Assembly: GCA_025356925.1 (NCBI GenBank)
Contig: JANXQE010000439.1
Coordinates: 1 to 6,146 of the forward strand
Reading direction: 5' to 3'
DNA: 6,146 bases
Origin: Limisphaerales bacterium
GTDB lineage: Bacteria; Verrucomicrobiota; Verrucomicrobiia; Limisphaerales; UBA8199
The position numbers were made by a program, and so were the translations under genes. This document shows positions 1 to 5,525 of this stretch, piece after piece. How positions within the stretch are numbered: the stretch's first letter is position 1; each line of letters begins with the position of its first letter. The notes beneath the pieces were generated by a model. The model was given only the letters and a program-made list of their open reading frames with translations. It was not told the origin of the DNA and searched no databases.

Positions 1-54
1 CGTCAGTAGTTGTTATTCAAAAAGCATCTGAGAGCAATACCGATATAGGAGAAT

Positions 55-183
55 TTAGAGCTTCAAAAACGCGTATAGATTAGTCAGAATGAGGATCAAT
101 ATGCTGGTTGAGTGGATTAGACTCGAAATATCATAAACTGCCTTCAGTTCTGAATCTGTTGGAGGCTTGGCCTGGGCGGGCAT
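55..183 (-). CDS. Doubtful 42-residue hypothetical ORF
   Basis: A short open frame begins at an ATG (complement of 181-183) and ends at TAA (complement of 55-57). It lies 9 nt past the stop of the VOC relic and in the same frame, so it could also be an unrelated tail beyond that stop. The product would have a polar N-terminus (MPAQAKPPTDSELK) followed by a hydrophobic stretch (residues about 23-40) that could form one membrane helix. I recognise no family. The AT-rich composition makes a chance ORF quite possible. It is listed only because nothing else is seen in this stretch. Confidence 0.15.
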   Translation of the reverse strand: MPAQAKPPTDSELKAVYDISSLIHSTSILILILTNLYAFLKL

Positions 184-192
184 CTTTTTGAA

Positions 193-357
193 TCAGTGTT
201 CTGTCTTTTTCGCGTGCAAAATAAGCTCGTTCCCGTCTGGGTCTGATATGATGCCGCCGCGACAGGTAGAAATATCAAATGGCTTCTCAAGCAGCACTGA
301 CTTGGTCTTGAGGTGTTCGAGCATTGCGTCAAGATCCACAACTTCGTGAATTAGCGG
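193..357 (-). pseudogene. VOC/glyoxalase-family protein, C-terminal fragment
   Basis: Reading the complement from 357 down to a TGA at 193-195 gives 54 residues typical of the C-terminal half of a VOC (vicinal oxygen chelate; glyoxalase/bleomycin-resistance/dioxygenase) domain. A strand (PLIHEVVDLDAM) leads into the helix LEHLKTKSV. The segment STCRGGIISDPDGNELILH follows and carries the hallmark DPDGN turn and the terminal beta-strand whose Glu is a metal ligand in many family members. A normal protein of this type is about 115-130 residues, so roughly the first half is missing. Immediately upstream in frame is TAA (complement of 358-360), with a further TGA a few codons beyond, and no N-terminal VOC sequence was found in the other - frames up to 532. 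I infer a truncated relic, possibly cut by a rearrangement near 357. A frameshifted or misassembled gene is the alternative. Confidence 0.65.
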
Positions 358-532
358 TTACCTCGTGCCTGATTCTTTTCAGCGTCTTAGCGGGTCCGTC
401 ATCGCTTGCTTCCCCATCGACCCAGTTGATGGCGCACACAGTTTTTTCGATTCGTGTCCCCAGCCGCGGTGGTGATAAAGTCGGAGTGTTGTGACGGCAT
501 GGAGCGGTTAGGAAAACTTTGGCGATACGATT

Positions 533-1714
533 ATGAATTATTCCGACATAGAAAAAATCCAGCAAGCCGGGCTCATCACCGCCGAGCAGCAGCAGCGGAT
601 CGTCGCTCATTTCAAACTTAAGGAAGAGTCCAGCAAAGCGCTGACGATTTTCTCGTTCGTGGGAGCGGTCCTGGTGGTTTGTGGAATCACGCTTCTGATC
701 GGCGCGCATTGGGACCAAATCCCGCGCGGGATCAAGATTGCCGTTGGCTTGGCGCTGATGCTCGGCGCCCACGGCGCCGGCTGGTATCTTCGGGAAAAGC
801 AGGGGATTTATCGCAAGAGCGGTGAAGCGCTCCATCTTGTCGGCTCGGGGCTATTCCTCGGCAACATCGCGCTGATCGGCCAGATTTATCATCTCTCCTC
901 CCGGCTGCCGAACGCCTTTCTGCTCTGGTGGGCAGGCATTGCCGCCCTCCCGTGGCTGCTGCGCTCCAAATCCCAGCACATTCTCTGTTTGCTGGCCTTC
1001 GGCGTGTGGTTTGGCATGGAGATCACTGATCGGGGCAGCCTGATTTTCTTCGAGGATAATGAATACCAACTGCTGGTCTATGTAGCGCTGGGCCTCGTTT
1101 ACATGGGCCTGGGCTACTGCTTGCGCCGAACATCATTTGCTGAGTTTGCCAGCTCGACCGAAAAGCTTGGGCTGCTGGCCATTCAATGCTTTGCGTTCCC
1201 ACTGACCTGGGCAGTCTTTTATAAGAGCGGACTTAGCGTCGGGCAGGCGTCACCCTGGGTTTTTCCCGCCTTGAGCCTGGTTGCTTTGGTGCTCGTTACG
1301 GCGGGTATTCCGGCTCTGACCAAACTTACACGCCAATGGCGTTGGACCTGGGGCGTGTCTCTAGCGGCGGTGGTCGGTCTTTTAGCGGGGCAACTCTATT
1401 TCGCCCCGCAATGGTCTAACCCGTTCGGCGGGGTCGCACCAGAGGGCGGCTATCACTGGCTGTGCAGCCTGGTCCTTTTTGTTTTCTGCTTCCTCCAAAT
1501 CCAGGTCGGCGTCCAGGAACGATCTCCCTGGATGGTGAACCTGGGAGTGGCCTTCGTTGCGCTCCATATCTTCTCCGTTTACCTGAACCTGTTCGGTTCC
1601 ATGGCGCGCACTGGCTTGATGTTCCTGCTCTCGGGCGTGTTCCTGATCGTCTTTGGGATTTTCCTCGAAAAGCGACGCCGAGCATTAATGCAGCAAATCA
1701 AAGTGCCGGTATAA
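533..1714 (+). CDS. DUF2157 domain-containing multi-pass membrane protein
   Basis: A 393-residue integral membrane protein of unknown function. The first 35 or so residues are polar and helical (GLITAEQQQRIVAHFKL), matching the soluble N-terminal part of the DUF2157 family. The rest holds about 11-12 hydrophobic segments, at roughly 37-57, 65-84, 103-118, 127-143, 147-162, 178-196, 211-229, 243-263, 272-288, 306-325, 332-350 and 360-378. A basic tail (EKRRRALMQQIK) is presumably cytoplasmic. The GAHWDQIP and GQIYHLSS segments are family-like. ATG 533 is the first Met after an in-frame TAG at 509-511. The only SD-like sequence, AGGA at 510-513, lies too far upstream (19 nt) to help, so initiation is SD-poor. 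The gene is followed after 25 nt by a GDYXXLXY-domain gene, its usual companion in bacteria, so the two products may act together in the inner membrane. No catalytic residues are recognisable. Confidence 0.85.
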   Translation: MNYSDIEKIQQAGLITAEQQQRIVAHFKLKEESSKALTIFSFVGAVLVVCGITLLIGAHWDQIPRGIKIAVGLALMLGAHGAGWYLREKQGIYRKSGEALHLVGSGLFLGNIALIGQIYHLSSRLPNAFLLWWAGIAALPWLLRSKSQHILCLLAFGVWFGMEITDRGSLIFFEDNEYQLLVYVALGLVYMGLGYCLRRTSFAEFASSTEKLGLLAIQCFAFPLTWAVFYKSGLSVGQASPWVFPALSLVALVLVTAGIPALTKLTRQWRWTWGVSLAAVVGLLAGQLYFAPQWSNPFGGVAPEGGYHWLCSLVLFVFCFLQIQVGVQERSPWMVNLGVAFVALHIFSVYLNLFGSMARTGLMFLLSGVFLIVFGIFLEKRRRALMQQIKVPV

Positions 1715-1728
1715 CGAACCGCGTACAT

Positions 1729-1733
1729 AAGGA
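1729..1733 (+). promoter_or_regulatory. Ribosome binding site for the GDYXXLXY gene
   Basis: AAGGA lies 6 nt before ATG 1740 in the short gap after the DUF2157 stop. It supports this start and separate initiation within one transcript. Confidence 0.7.
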
Positions 1734-1739
1734 ACGAAT

Positions 1740-2276
1740 ATGAAACTGAAATTGTTTGTCCTGGTGCTCGTGCTCCAAACCGCCTGGATCCTCGGCACCA
1801 CCTTCGTGCAGGAATGCGGCCTGGCCTCCGGCACGGTGGTTCTGCTCGAAACCCGGCCGGTCGATCCCCGCGACCTGCTGCGCGGCGACTACATTACCCT
1901 CAGCTACAAAATCAGTGATGTTCCGCTGAGCGCGTTTTCACCGCCACAGACCAATAGCTTGCCGCCCGGCGCCCTCGTCTATGTTGCCGTCGAACCACGC
2001 GGCGCTTTCTACGAAACGGCAAACGCTTCCTCCGCCCCAATCACGCCCGCGCCTGGCCAGGTGGTGCTTCGCGGCCGGGTTCAGGCCTCGTGGAGTGCTG
2101 CGTCCGTCCATGTCGAATACGGCCTTGAGCGATATTACGTCCGCGAAGGCACCGGGAGCCCTCGCGGGAAAATCACCGTCCAGGCAGCTATTCCCGCCTC
2201 TGGTCGCGCCCAGATCAAAGCTGTGTTACTCGACGGCAAACCCTTCGCCGAGGCCATCAAAGTGGCCATTCCTTGA
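1740..2276 (+). CDS. GDYXXLXY domain-containing membrane-anchored protein
   Basis: A 178-residue protein. Residues 3-23 form one hydrophobic segment after a short basic start (MKLK), reading as an uncleaved anchor or signal sequence that places the rest outside the cytoplasmic membrane. The family signature GDYITLSY is at 49-56, preceded by the typical RPVDPRDLLR. A second conserved block, YGLERYYVREGTG, is at 127-139. Length and layout match the GDYXXLXY family. The function is unknown. It co-occurs with DUF2157 and DUF4401 membrane proteins and here directly follows a DUF2157 gene, so a joint envelope role is inferred. The start is supported by AAGGA 6 nt upstream. The TGA stop (2274-2276) lies inside a perfect 14-bp palindrome that probably belongs to the next transcription unit. 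Confidence 0.88.
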   Translation: MKLKLFVLVLVLQTAWILGTTFVQECGLASGTVVLLETRPVDPRDLLRGDYITLSYKISDVPLSAFSPPQTNSLPPGALVYVAVEPRGAFYETANASSAPITPAPGQVVLRGRVQASWSAASVHVEYGLERYYVREGTGSPRGKITVQAAIPASGRAQIKAVLLDGKPFAEAIKVAIP

Positions 2277-2286
2277 CCCGGGTCAA
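2273..2286 (+). promoter_or_regulatory. Candidate FNR/DNR-type operator
   Basis: TTGACCCGGGTCAA is a perfect 14-bp palindrome. Read as TTGAC-CCGG-GTCAA it has the half-site length, 4-nt spacer and outer TTGA/TCAA of the FNR/DNR consensus TTGAT-N4-ATCAA, differing only at the inner base of each half. It overlaps the stop of the preceding gene. Its centre is 41 nt before ATG 2321, which is the class II activator distance if transcription begins at or next to that ATG. TAGTTT at 2309-2314 would then sit at -12 to -7 (T, A and final T of TATAAT conserved). No T-run follows, which argues against a terminator. The Crp/Fnr protein at 5526 is the natural candidate to bind it. Binding is inferred from sequence only. 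Confidence 0.5.
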
Positions 2287-2320
2287 AGCGCGAACCGCGG
2301 CCGACCGCTAGTTTGTGGTC

Positions 2321-2713
2321 ATGAATGAACGACCGCTCATTGACTCGGAACGCGCCGGAGTCGTGTCTCTCCCCGCCGAAACGCAGTTCGCGCCAAATGG
2401 CATTGTCAGCCGCACCTTGCTGCGCACACCAACCTCCCGGGTGGTGCTGTTCGGATTTGCCCAGGGCCAGGAACTGACCGAACACACCTCGACCCAGGAA
2501 GCCCTGGTTCAAATCTTATCCGGTGAGTGCGAATTCGTCCTGGCGGGCAAGGTGCATGGGCTAAAGCCCGGCGATTTGGTGTTCATGCCGGCTCACCTGC
2601 CGCATTCGGTCAAGGCGACGCAACCCTTCTCGATGCTCTTGACCCTGTCCAAGCCTTCCCGTCCGGTCGAAGCTCGGACCGGAACCCAAACCGTTTCAAC
2701 GATCCAGGCCTGA
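2321..2713 (+). CDS. Small single-domain cupin protein
   Basis: A 130-residue protein that is essentially one cupin beta-barrel. Cupin motif 1 is at about 49-68 (G49, H55, E60, G68); the second His of the usual HxH is Ser (HTS). Motif 2 is at about 84-95 (GDLVFMPAHLPH), with H92 and H95. H55, E60 and H95 are the likely metal ligands. Small cupins of this kind bind a metal or small ligand and may be sensors or redox accessories; no specific reaction can be assigned. A GTG at 2315 is an alternative start, adding two residues. ATG 2321 is preferred because neither has a Shine-Dalgarno sequence and the spacing from the palindrome at 2273-2286 would put the transcript start at or next to this ATG, suggesting a leaderless message. 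It is probably the first gene of the cluster, 12 nt before the DUF2249 gene. Confidence 0.8.
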   Translation: MNERPLIDSERAGVVSLPAETQFAPNGIVSRTLLRTPTSRVVLFGFAQGQELTEHTSTQEALVQILSGECEFVLAGKVHGLKPGDLVFMPAHLPHSVKATQPFSMLLTLSKPSRPVEARTGTQTVSTIQA

Positions 2714-2725
2714 CCTACCCGTTCC

Positions 2726-3247
2726 ATGGCTGACAAAACCGTTTTGGTGGACGTGCGACAGGACCTGCGCAATGGACGCGAACCTTTTTCAAAAATCATG
2801 AATGCCGCCGCGGCCTTGGGCCCCGACCAGCAACTGTTGCTGCTCGCGCCTTTTGAACCGGTGCCGGTGGTTGAGATCCTGGCCAGGCAAGGCTTTCGGC
2901 ACACGGCGCACCTGTGCGAATCCGGCGATTGGGAAGTGCGCTTTGTCCGCGAGGACGGCTGTGTGGCCTTGGATGAAGCAGTGCCTGGTGCTCCTCAACG
3001 TTCCAGCGGAATTGCCGCGCCACGCCCTACCGAGATTGTCGAAGTAGACGCCCGCGGGCTCGAGCCGCCGCTGCCGATGATTAAGCTTTTGGAAGCCTTG
3101 GCTACGTTGGCCGCCGACGCTGAACTGCATGGTCGCACAGACCGGCGTCCTATCCATCTCTACGCACAACTTGAGCAACGCGGCTTTACCGCCCACACCG
3201 AGGAGCAATCCGATGGCAGTTTCCTTACCTATATCTGTCACCGTTAA
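2726..3247 (+). CDS. Tandem DUF2249 domain protein
   Basis: A 173-residue, probably cytoplasmic protein with two DUF2249 domains. The first is at about 5-75 (VDVRQDLRNGREPFSKIM, then a strand LLLLAPFEPVPVVEIL and WEVRFVRE). The second is at about 103-172 (VEVDARGLEPPLPMIKLLEAL, then RPIHLYAQLEQRGF). DUF2249 is related to the TusA sulfur-carrier fold. In TusA the active Cys sits in a CPxP motif; here the matching place in domain 2 reads EPPLP and in domain 1 REPF, so the sulfur-carrying Cys is absent. The biochemical role is unknown; such proteins are often found near denitrification, hemerythrin and Crp/Fnr genes. There is no Shine-Dalgarno before ATG 2726, only 12 nt after the cupin stop, suggesting coupled translation. 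The last 35 nt overlap the next gene. Confidence 0.82.
   Translation: MADKTVLVDVRQDLRNGREPFSKIMNAAAALGPDQQLLLLAPFEPVPVVEILARQGFRHTAHLCESGDWEVRFVREDGCVALDEAVPGAPQRSSGIAAPRPTEIVEVDARGLEPPLPMIKLLEALATLAADAELHGRTDRRPIHLYAQLEQRGFTAHTEEQSDGSFLTYICHR
3200..3205 (+). promoter_or_regulatory. Ribosome binding site deciding the start of the oxidase-like gene
   Basis: GAGGAG lies 7 nt before ATG 3213, inside the end of the DUF2249 gene. It favours ATG 3213 over the in-frame upstream ATG at 3129, whose extra 28 residues are only the DUF2249 coding sequence read out of frame. Confidence 0.75.
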
Positions 3248-4667
3248 ACCGCCACCAGTGCGGGCCAGTGCCGCCGTGACTTCGTCATTTGGGGCAAAGC
3301 CTCCGTCAGTCGGTCTGCCACTCGCCTTTATCCTGACCGGACTGTTCGCCTTGTGCGTCGGTGTTATCTGGCTCGTAGCACGACCAGACTTCCTTGCCGC
3401 CTACCACTACAACCAATACGTCATCGCCGAGACCCATTTGTTCGTGCTCGGCTGGATCTGCTCGGTCGTGATGGGGGCCATGTATCAACTGGTGCCCGTC
3501 GCGCTGGAAACCAAGCTCTACAGCGAAACGCTCGCGCGCTGGCACTTTATTCTTCATTGCATCGGCTTCATCGGGATGGTTTGGATGTTCCATAATTGGA
3601 ACATGAAGCAAGTGGGACATTTTGGTTCGGTCCTCGGGCTGGGCCTCGGACTTTTCGTTTACAACCTCGCTCAGACACTTCGCCGCGTGCCCAAATGGAA
3701 TGTTACCGCCACGGCTGTGACGGCGGCGCTTGGCTGGATCTCGCTGGCTATCCTGGCCGGCCTGGCCATCGCCACGGCCAAAAGCCTCAACGATGCTGAT
3801 TCGCTGTCATCCCCAGTCGGCGTGGCGGCGCCGCTCGTTCGTGGACTCAGGTCCGTTGCGGCCTTCGTTGCTCGTTTCGACCCGATCAGCGCCATGCACG
3901 CGCACGCCCACCTCGGCGCATTGGGATGTTTTATCATGCTCATCATCGGGGTATCTTACAAAGTCATCCCCATGTTTACGCTGAGCGAGGTGCAAAGCCG
4001 GACGCGGGCTGTTTGCAGTGTCGCCCTGCTCAACCTCGGCCTGGCGTGCTCGTTCCTTGCCGTTGCGCTGCGTTGGCGCTGGAAGCTCGCGTGTGCGCTG
4101 GTCGTGATTACGGCTCTAGCCCTCTATGGCTGGGAGCTTGCCGCGATTATGCGCCGGCGCAAGCGCCGTACTATCGATTGGGGCATCCAGTACTTTCTCT
4201 CCGCAGTCGCGCTGTTGCTGCCGCTTTCAATCCTGGCCGTCGTGTTGTCTTGGCCGGGCCTTCCTTTGAACCTTCTGACCGGGCAACTCGAAAACCTTTA
4301 TGGTTTTCTGGGACTCATTGGGGTCATCACCTTCGCCATCATTGGCATGCTCTACAAAATCATTCCGTTCCTGGTTTGGTTCAAAAGCTACAGCCGGCAA
4401 GTCGGACGCGCCCAGGTCCCGGTTCTGGCCGAGATGTACTCCACCCGCTGGCAGGCGATTGGTTATTGGAGTTACCTGGCCGGCCTGGCTGTTAGCTCTG
4501 GCGGAATCGTGTATTCATCTCCGACCTTGATCCGTTGGGGTAGTCTGTCGCTCGGCTTGAGCCTGGTCGCGCTCCTGTTCAACGTCGCCCTTATGCTGAC
4601 TCATTTCTTCAAGCCGAAACTGAAGCCGCTGTCGCCCCACACCCCCGTCCCGTTGAAATTCGCATGA
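3213..4667 (+). CDS. 12-helix membrane protein resembling heme-copper oxidase subunit I (COG3278-like)
   Basis: A 484-residue inner-membrane protein. A Pro/Ala-rich N-terminus (1-34) precedes about 12 helices, near 36-56, 72-97, 108-126, 136-152, 166-189, 233-254, 265-285, 290-312, 326-346, 364-386, 415-433 and 440-463. One motif occurs three times, in helices 2, 6 and 10: residues 73-95 (H75, G80, G88, Y91, P95), 231-253 (H231, H233, G238, G246, Y249, P253) and 363-385 (Y363, F365, G370, G378, Y381, P385). This matches the threefold pseudo-symmetry of heme-copper oxidases and NO reductases (NorB/CcoN). H75 could be a heme ligand in helix 2, and H229/H231/H233 sit where helix 6 supplies a metal ligand. 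The paired helix 10 His and a helix 7 His-His pair are missing, so it is unlikely to be a working oxidase or NO reductase. It may bind one heme or metal and act in sensing, electron transfer or assembly. It overlaps DUF2249 by 35 nt and DUF59 by 4 nt. Confidence 0.68.
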   Translation: MAVSLPISVTVKPPPVRASAAVTSSFGAKPPSVGLPLAFILTGLFALCVGVIWLVARPDFLAAYHYNQYVIAETHLFVLGWICSVVMGAMYQLVPVALETKLYSETLARWHFILHCIGFIGMVWMFHNWNMKQVGHFGSVLGLGLGLFVYNLAQTLRRVPKWNVTATAVTAALGWISLAILAGLAIATAKSLNDADSLSSPVGVAAPLVRGLRSVAAFVARFDPISAMHAHAHLGALGCFIMLIIGVSYKVIPMFTLSEVQSRTRAVCSVALLNLGLACSFLAVALRWRWKLACALVVITALALYGWELAAIMRRRKRRTIDWGIQYFLSAVALLLPLSILAVVLSWPGLPLNLLTGQLENLYGFLGLIGVITFAIIGMLYKIIPFLVWFKSYSRQVGRAQVPVLAEMYSTRWQAIGYWSYLAGLAVSSGGIVYSSPTLIRWGSLSLGLSLVALLFNVALMLTHFFKPKLKPLSPHTPVPLKFA

Positions 4668-4981
4668 CTCCTCTTCAACTCACTGAGCCCGCAGCCCTCG
4701 AAACTTTGCGCCAGGTTATCGACCCTGAGTTGGGCTGTAATATCGTCGATCTAGGCCTGATTTACAGCATCGCCATCAACGGCCCTCGCGTGGCCGTCAC
4801 CATGACTCTCACTACTCCCGGCTGCCCCATGCACGAGAGCATCCGCTGGGGAGTTCAGGAAGCCCTGCTCAATCTTGACGGGGTCGAGGAGGTCGAAGTG
4901 GAACTGGTGTGGGACCCGCCCTGGCACCCCTCGATGATGACGGACTTCGGGCGCTCGGCGACCGGTGTCGGAATTTCCTAA
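4664..4981 (+). CDS. DUF59/MIP18-family metal-sulfur cluster assembly factor
   Basis: A 105-residue cytoplasmic protein spanning a whole DUF59 (MIP18/PaaD/SufT-like) domain. Visible hallmarks are DPE at 20-22, the IVDLGLIY strand at 27-34, TLTTPGCPMH at 49-57 with the conserved C54, GVEEVEVELVWDPPW at 73-87, and the MM at 91-92. C54 is the residue used for cluster handling in the family. Members help insert or mature Fe-S clusters in target proteins (SufT, PaaD, human CIA2). The length is that of a stand-alone family member; the last dozen residues (GRSATGVGIS) are variable tail. Its ATG overlaps the stop of the oxidase-like gene as ATGA with no separate SD, indicating translational coupling and similar dosage. 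No suf or isc genes are in view, so it probably serves a dedicated client of this locus or a regulon member elsewhere. That is inference. Confidence 0.9.
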   Translation: MTPLQLTEPAALETLRQVIDPELGCNIVDLGLIYSIAINGPRVAVTMTLTTPGCPMHESIRWGVQEALLNLDGVEEVEVELVWDPPWHPSMMTDFGRSATGVGIS

Positions 4982-5008
4982 CCATTAATAGCACGAAAAA
5001 GCAAAAAA

Positions 5009-5320
5009 ATGACTAATACCACACAACCCGAAAACCTGATTGGTCCTGACCGGGTCATGGACGTTCGTCCAATTCCGTGTTCCATCAAGCATGGTCTCAT
5101 CATCCGAACCTGGCTGGACCTGCCCGTCGGGGCACATTTCATTCTTTTGAATGACCATGACCCCGTCCCGCTCTATTACCAGTTCTCGGCGCAATGGCCG
5201 GATACGTTTAGCTGGCAACATCTGGTTAAAGGCTCGGACGAGGTTCGAGTGAAAATTACCAAACTGAAGCCCTTGGCCGAAGTGCCCGAGCCCGTACCGC
5301 ATTGCTGCGGTGGGCATTGA
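5009..5320 (+). CDS. Single-domain DUF2249 protein with Cys-Cys-Gly-Gly-His tail
   Basis: A 103-residue, probably cytoplasmic protein with one DUF2249 domain at about 15-85. Family hallmarks are MDVRPIPCSIKH at 17-28, LLNDHDPVPLYYQF at 46-59 and FSWQHLVKGSDEVRVKI at 67-83. It belongs to the subtype with the LNDHDP-LYYQF core, unlike the two domains of the protein at 2726, so the two are not recent duplicates. The C-terminus ends in HCCGGH (98-103), a cluster of possible metal or redox ligands; C24 near the N-terminal motif is a further thiol. Function is unknown. The gene follows DUF59 after 27 A-rich nucleotides with only a weak purine run (GAAAAAG) as a possible SD, and is probably the last gene of the main transcript. 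Confidence 0.85.
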   Translation: MTNTTQPENLIGPDRVMDVRPIPCSIKHGLIIRTWLDLPVGAHFILLNDHDPVPLYYQFSAQWPDTFSWQHLVKGSDEVRVKITKLKPLAEVPEPVPHCCGGH

Positions 5321-5525
5321 GTCAGTTGTCTGGGAAGTGCCGCCAAGGCATTCGGGGCAACCCTCGGGGACCGGGCCAGAATGTTTTCGTTCCCGACGGG
5401 GTTGCGCCTTGCTCGCGATCGAAACGGGGCCGCGGTGACGATGGCCCAATCACCCCTCGCCTCGTCTGCGAGGATCCTCCCAGCGACACTTTGACTTCTG
5501 GCCCGGACCTGATTGAATCGTTGTC
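5321..5525 (+). other. Intergenic gap before the Crp/Fnr gene
   Basis: About 205 bases with no convincing gene. An open frame on + (5302-5535) and one on - (4985-5449) cross it but give low-complexity, unrecognisable proteins. Near the middle are two overlapping small inverted repeats: CCTCG-TCTG-CGAGG (5460-5473) and the palindrome GAGGATCCTC (5470-5479). They are mutually exclusive as hairpins and neither is followed by a T-run, so no intrinsic terminator is called. No FNR-like box or clear promoter for the gene at 5526 is visible. Confidence 0.5.

Larger units (their letters stand above)
1..532. other. Left flank without an intact gene
   Basis: No complete, convincing gene is seen here. 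The first 160 or so bases are visibly AT-richer than the rest. The only recognisable coding signal is a VOC-domain C-terminus on the - strand at 193-357. Bases 358-532, between that relic and the DUF2157 gene, contain stops in the relic's frame and show no family I recognise. A long open - strand frame crosses this region and runs into the DUF2157 gene, but its protein is compositionally odd and looks like an antisense shadow. No clear promoter for the gene at 533 can be defended; TACGAT at 526-531 resembles a -10 box but has no matching -35. Confidence 0.6.

Noticed and set aside
329..835. 168-codon open frame on the - strand overlapping the start of the DUF2157 gene
   Set aside because: The product has no recognisable family and an odd His/Arg/Asp-rich composition, and most of it is the antisense of a well-supported membrane protein gene.
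2273..2286. The palindrome as an intrinsic terminator of the DUF2157 operon
   Set aside because: There is no loop and no T-run after it; the FNR-box spacing and distance to the cupin start explain it better.
3129..3212. Upstream ATG giving the oxidase-like protein 28 extra residues
   Set aside because: The extra stretch is the DUF2249 coding sequence in another frame, and GAGGAG sits correctly before ATG 3213.
3926..4495. 189-codon open frame on + inside the oxidase-like gene
   Set aside because: It is a frame-shifted reading of a GC-rich membrane protein gene; the product is Pro/His/Arg-rich without a family.
5047..5057. TGACC-G-GGTCA inverted repeat near the start of the second DUF2249 gene, resembling the 2273-2286 palindrome
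   Set aside because: It lacks the outer T/A, has a spacer one base shorter and lies within conserved coding sequence (PDRVMD), so it is likely chance.
4985..5449. 154-codon open frame on - over the second DUF2249 gene and the gap after it
   Set aside because: It is antisense to a clear DUF2249 gene and its product matches no family; nothing supports expression.
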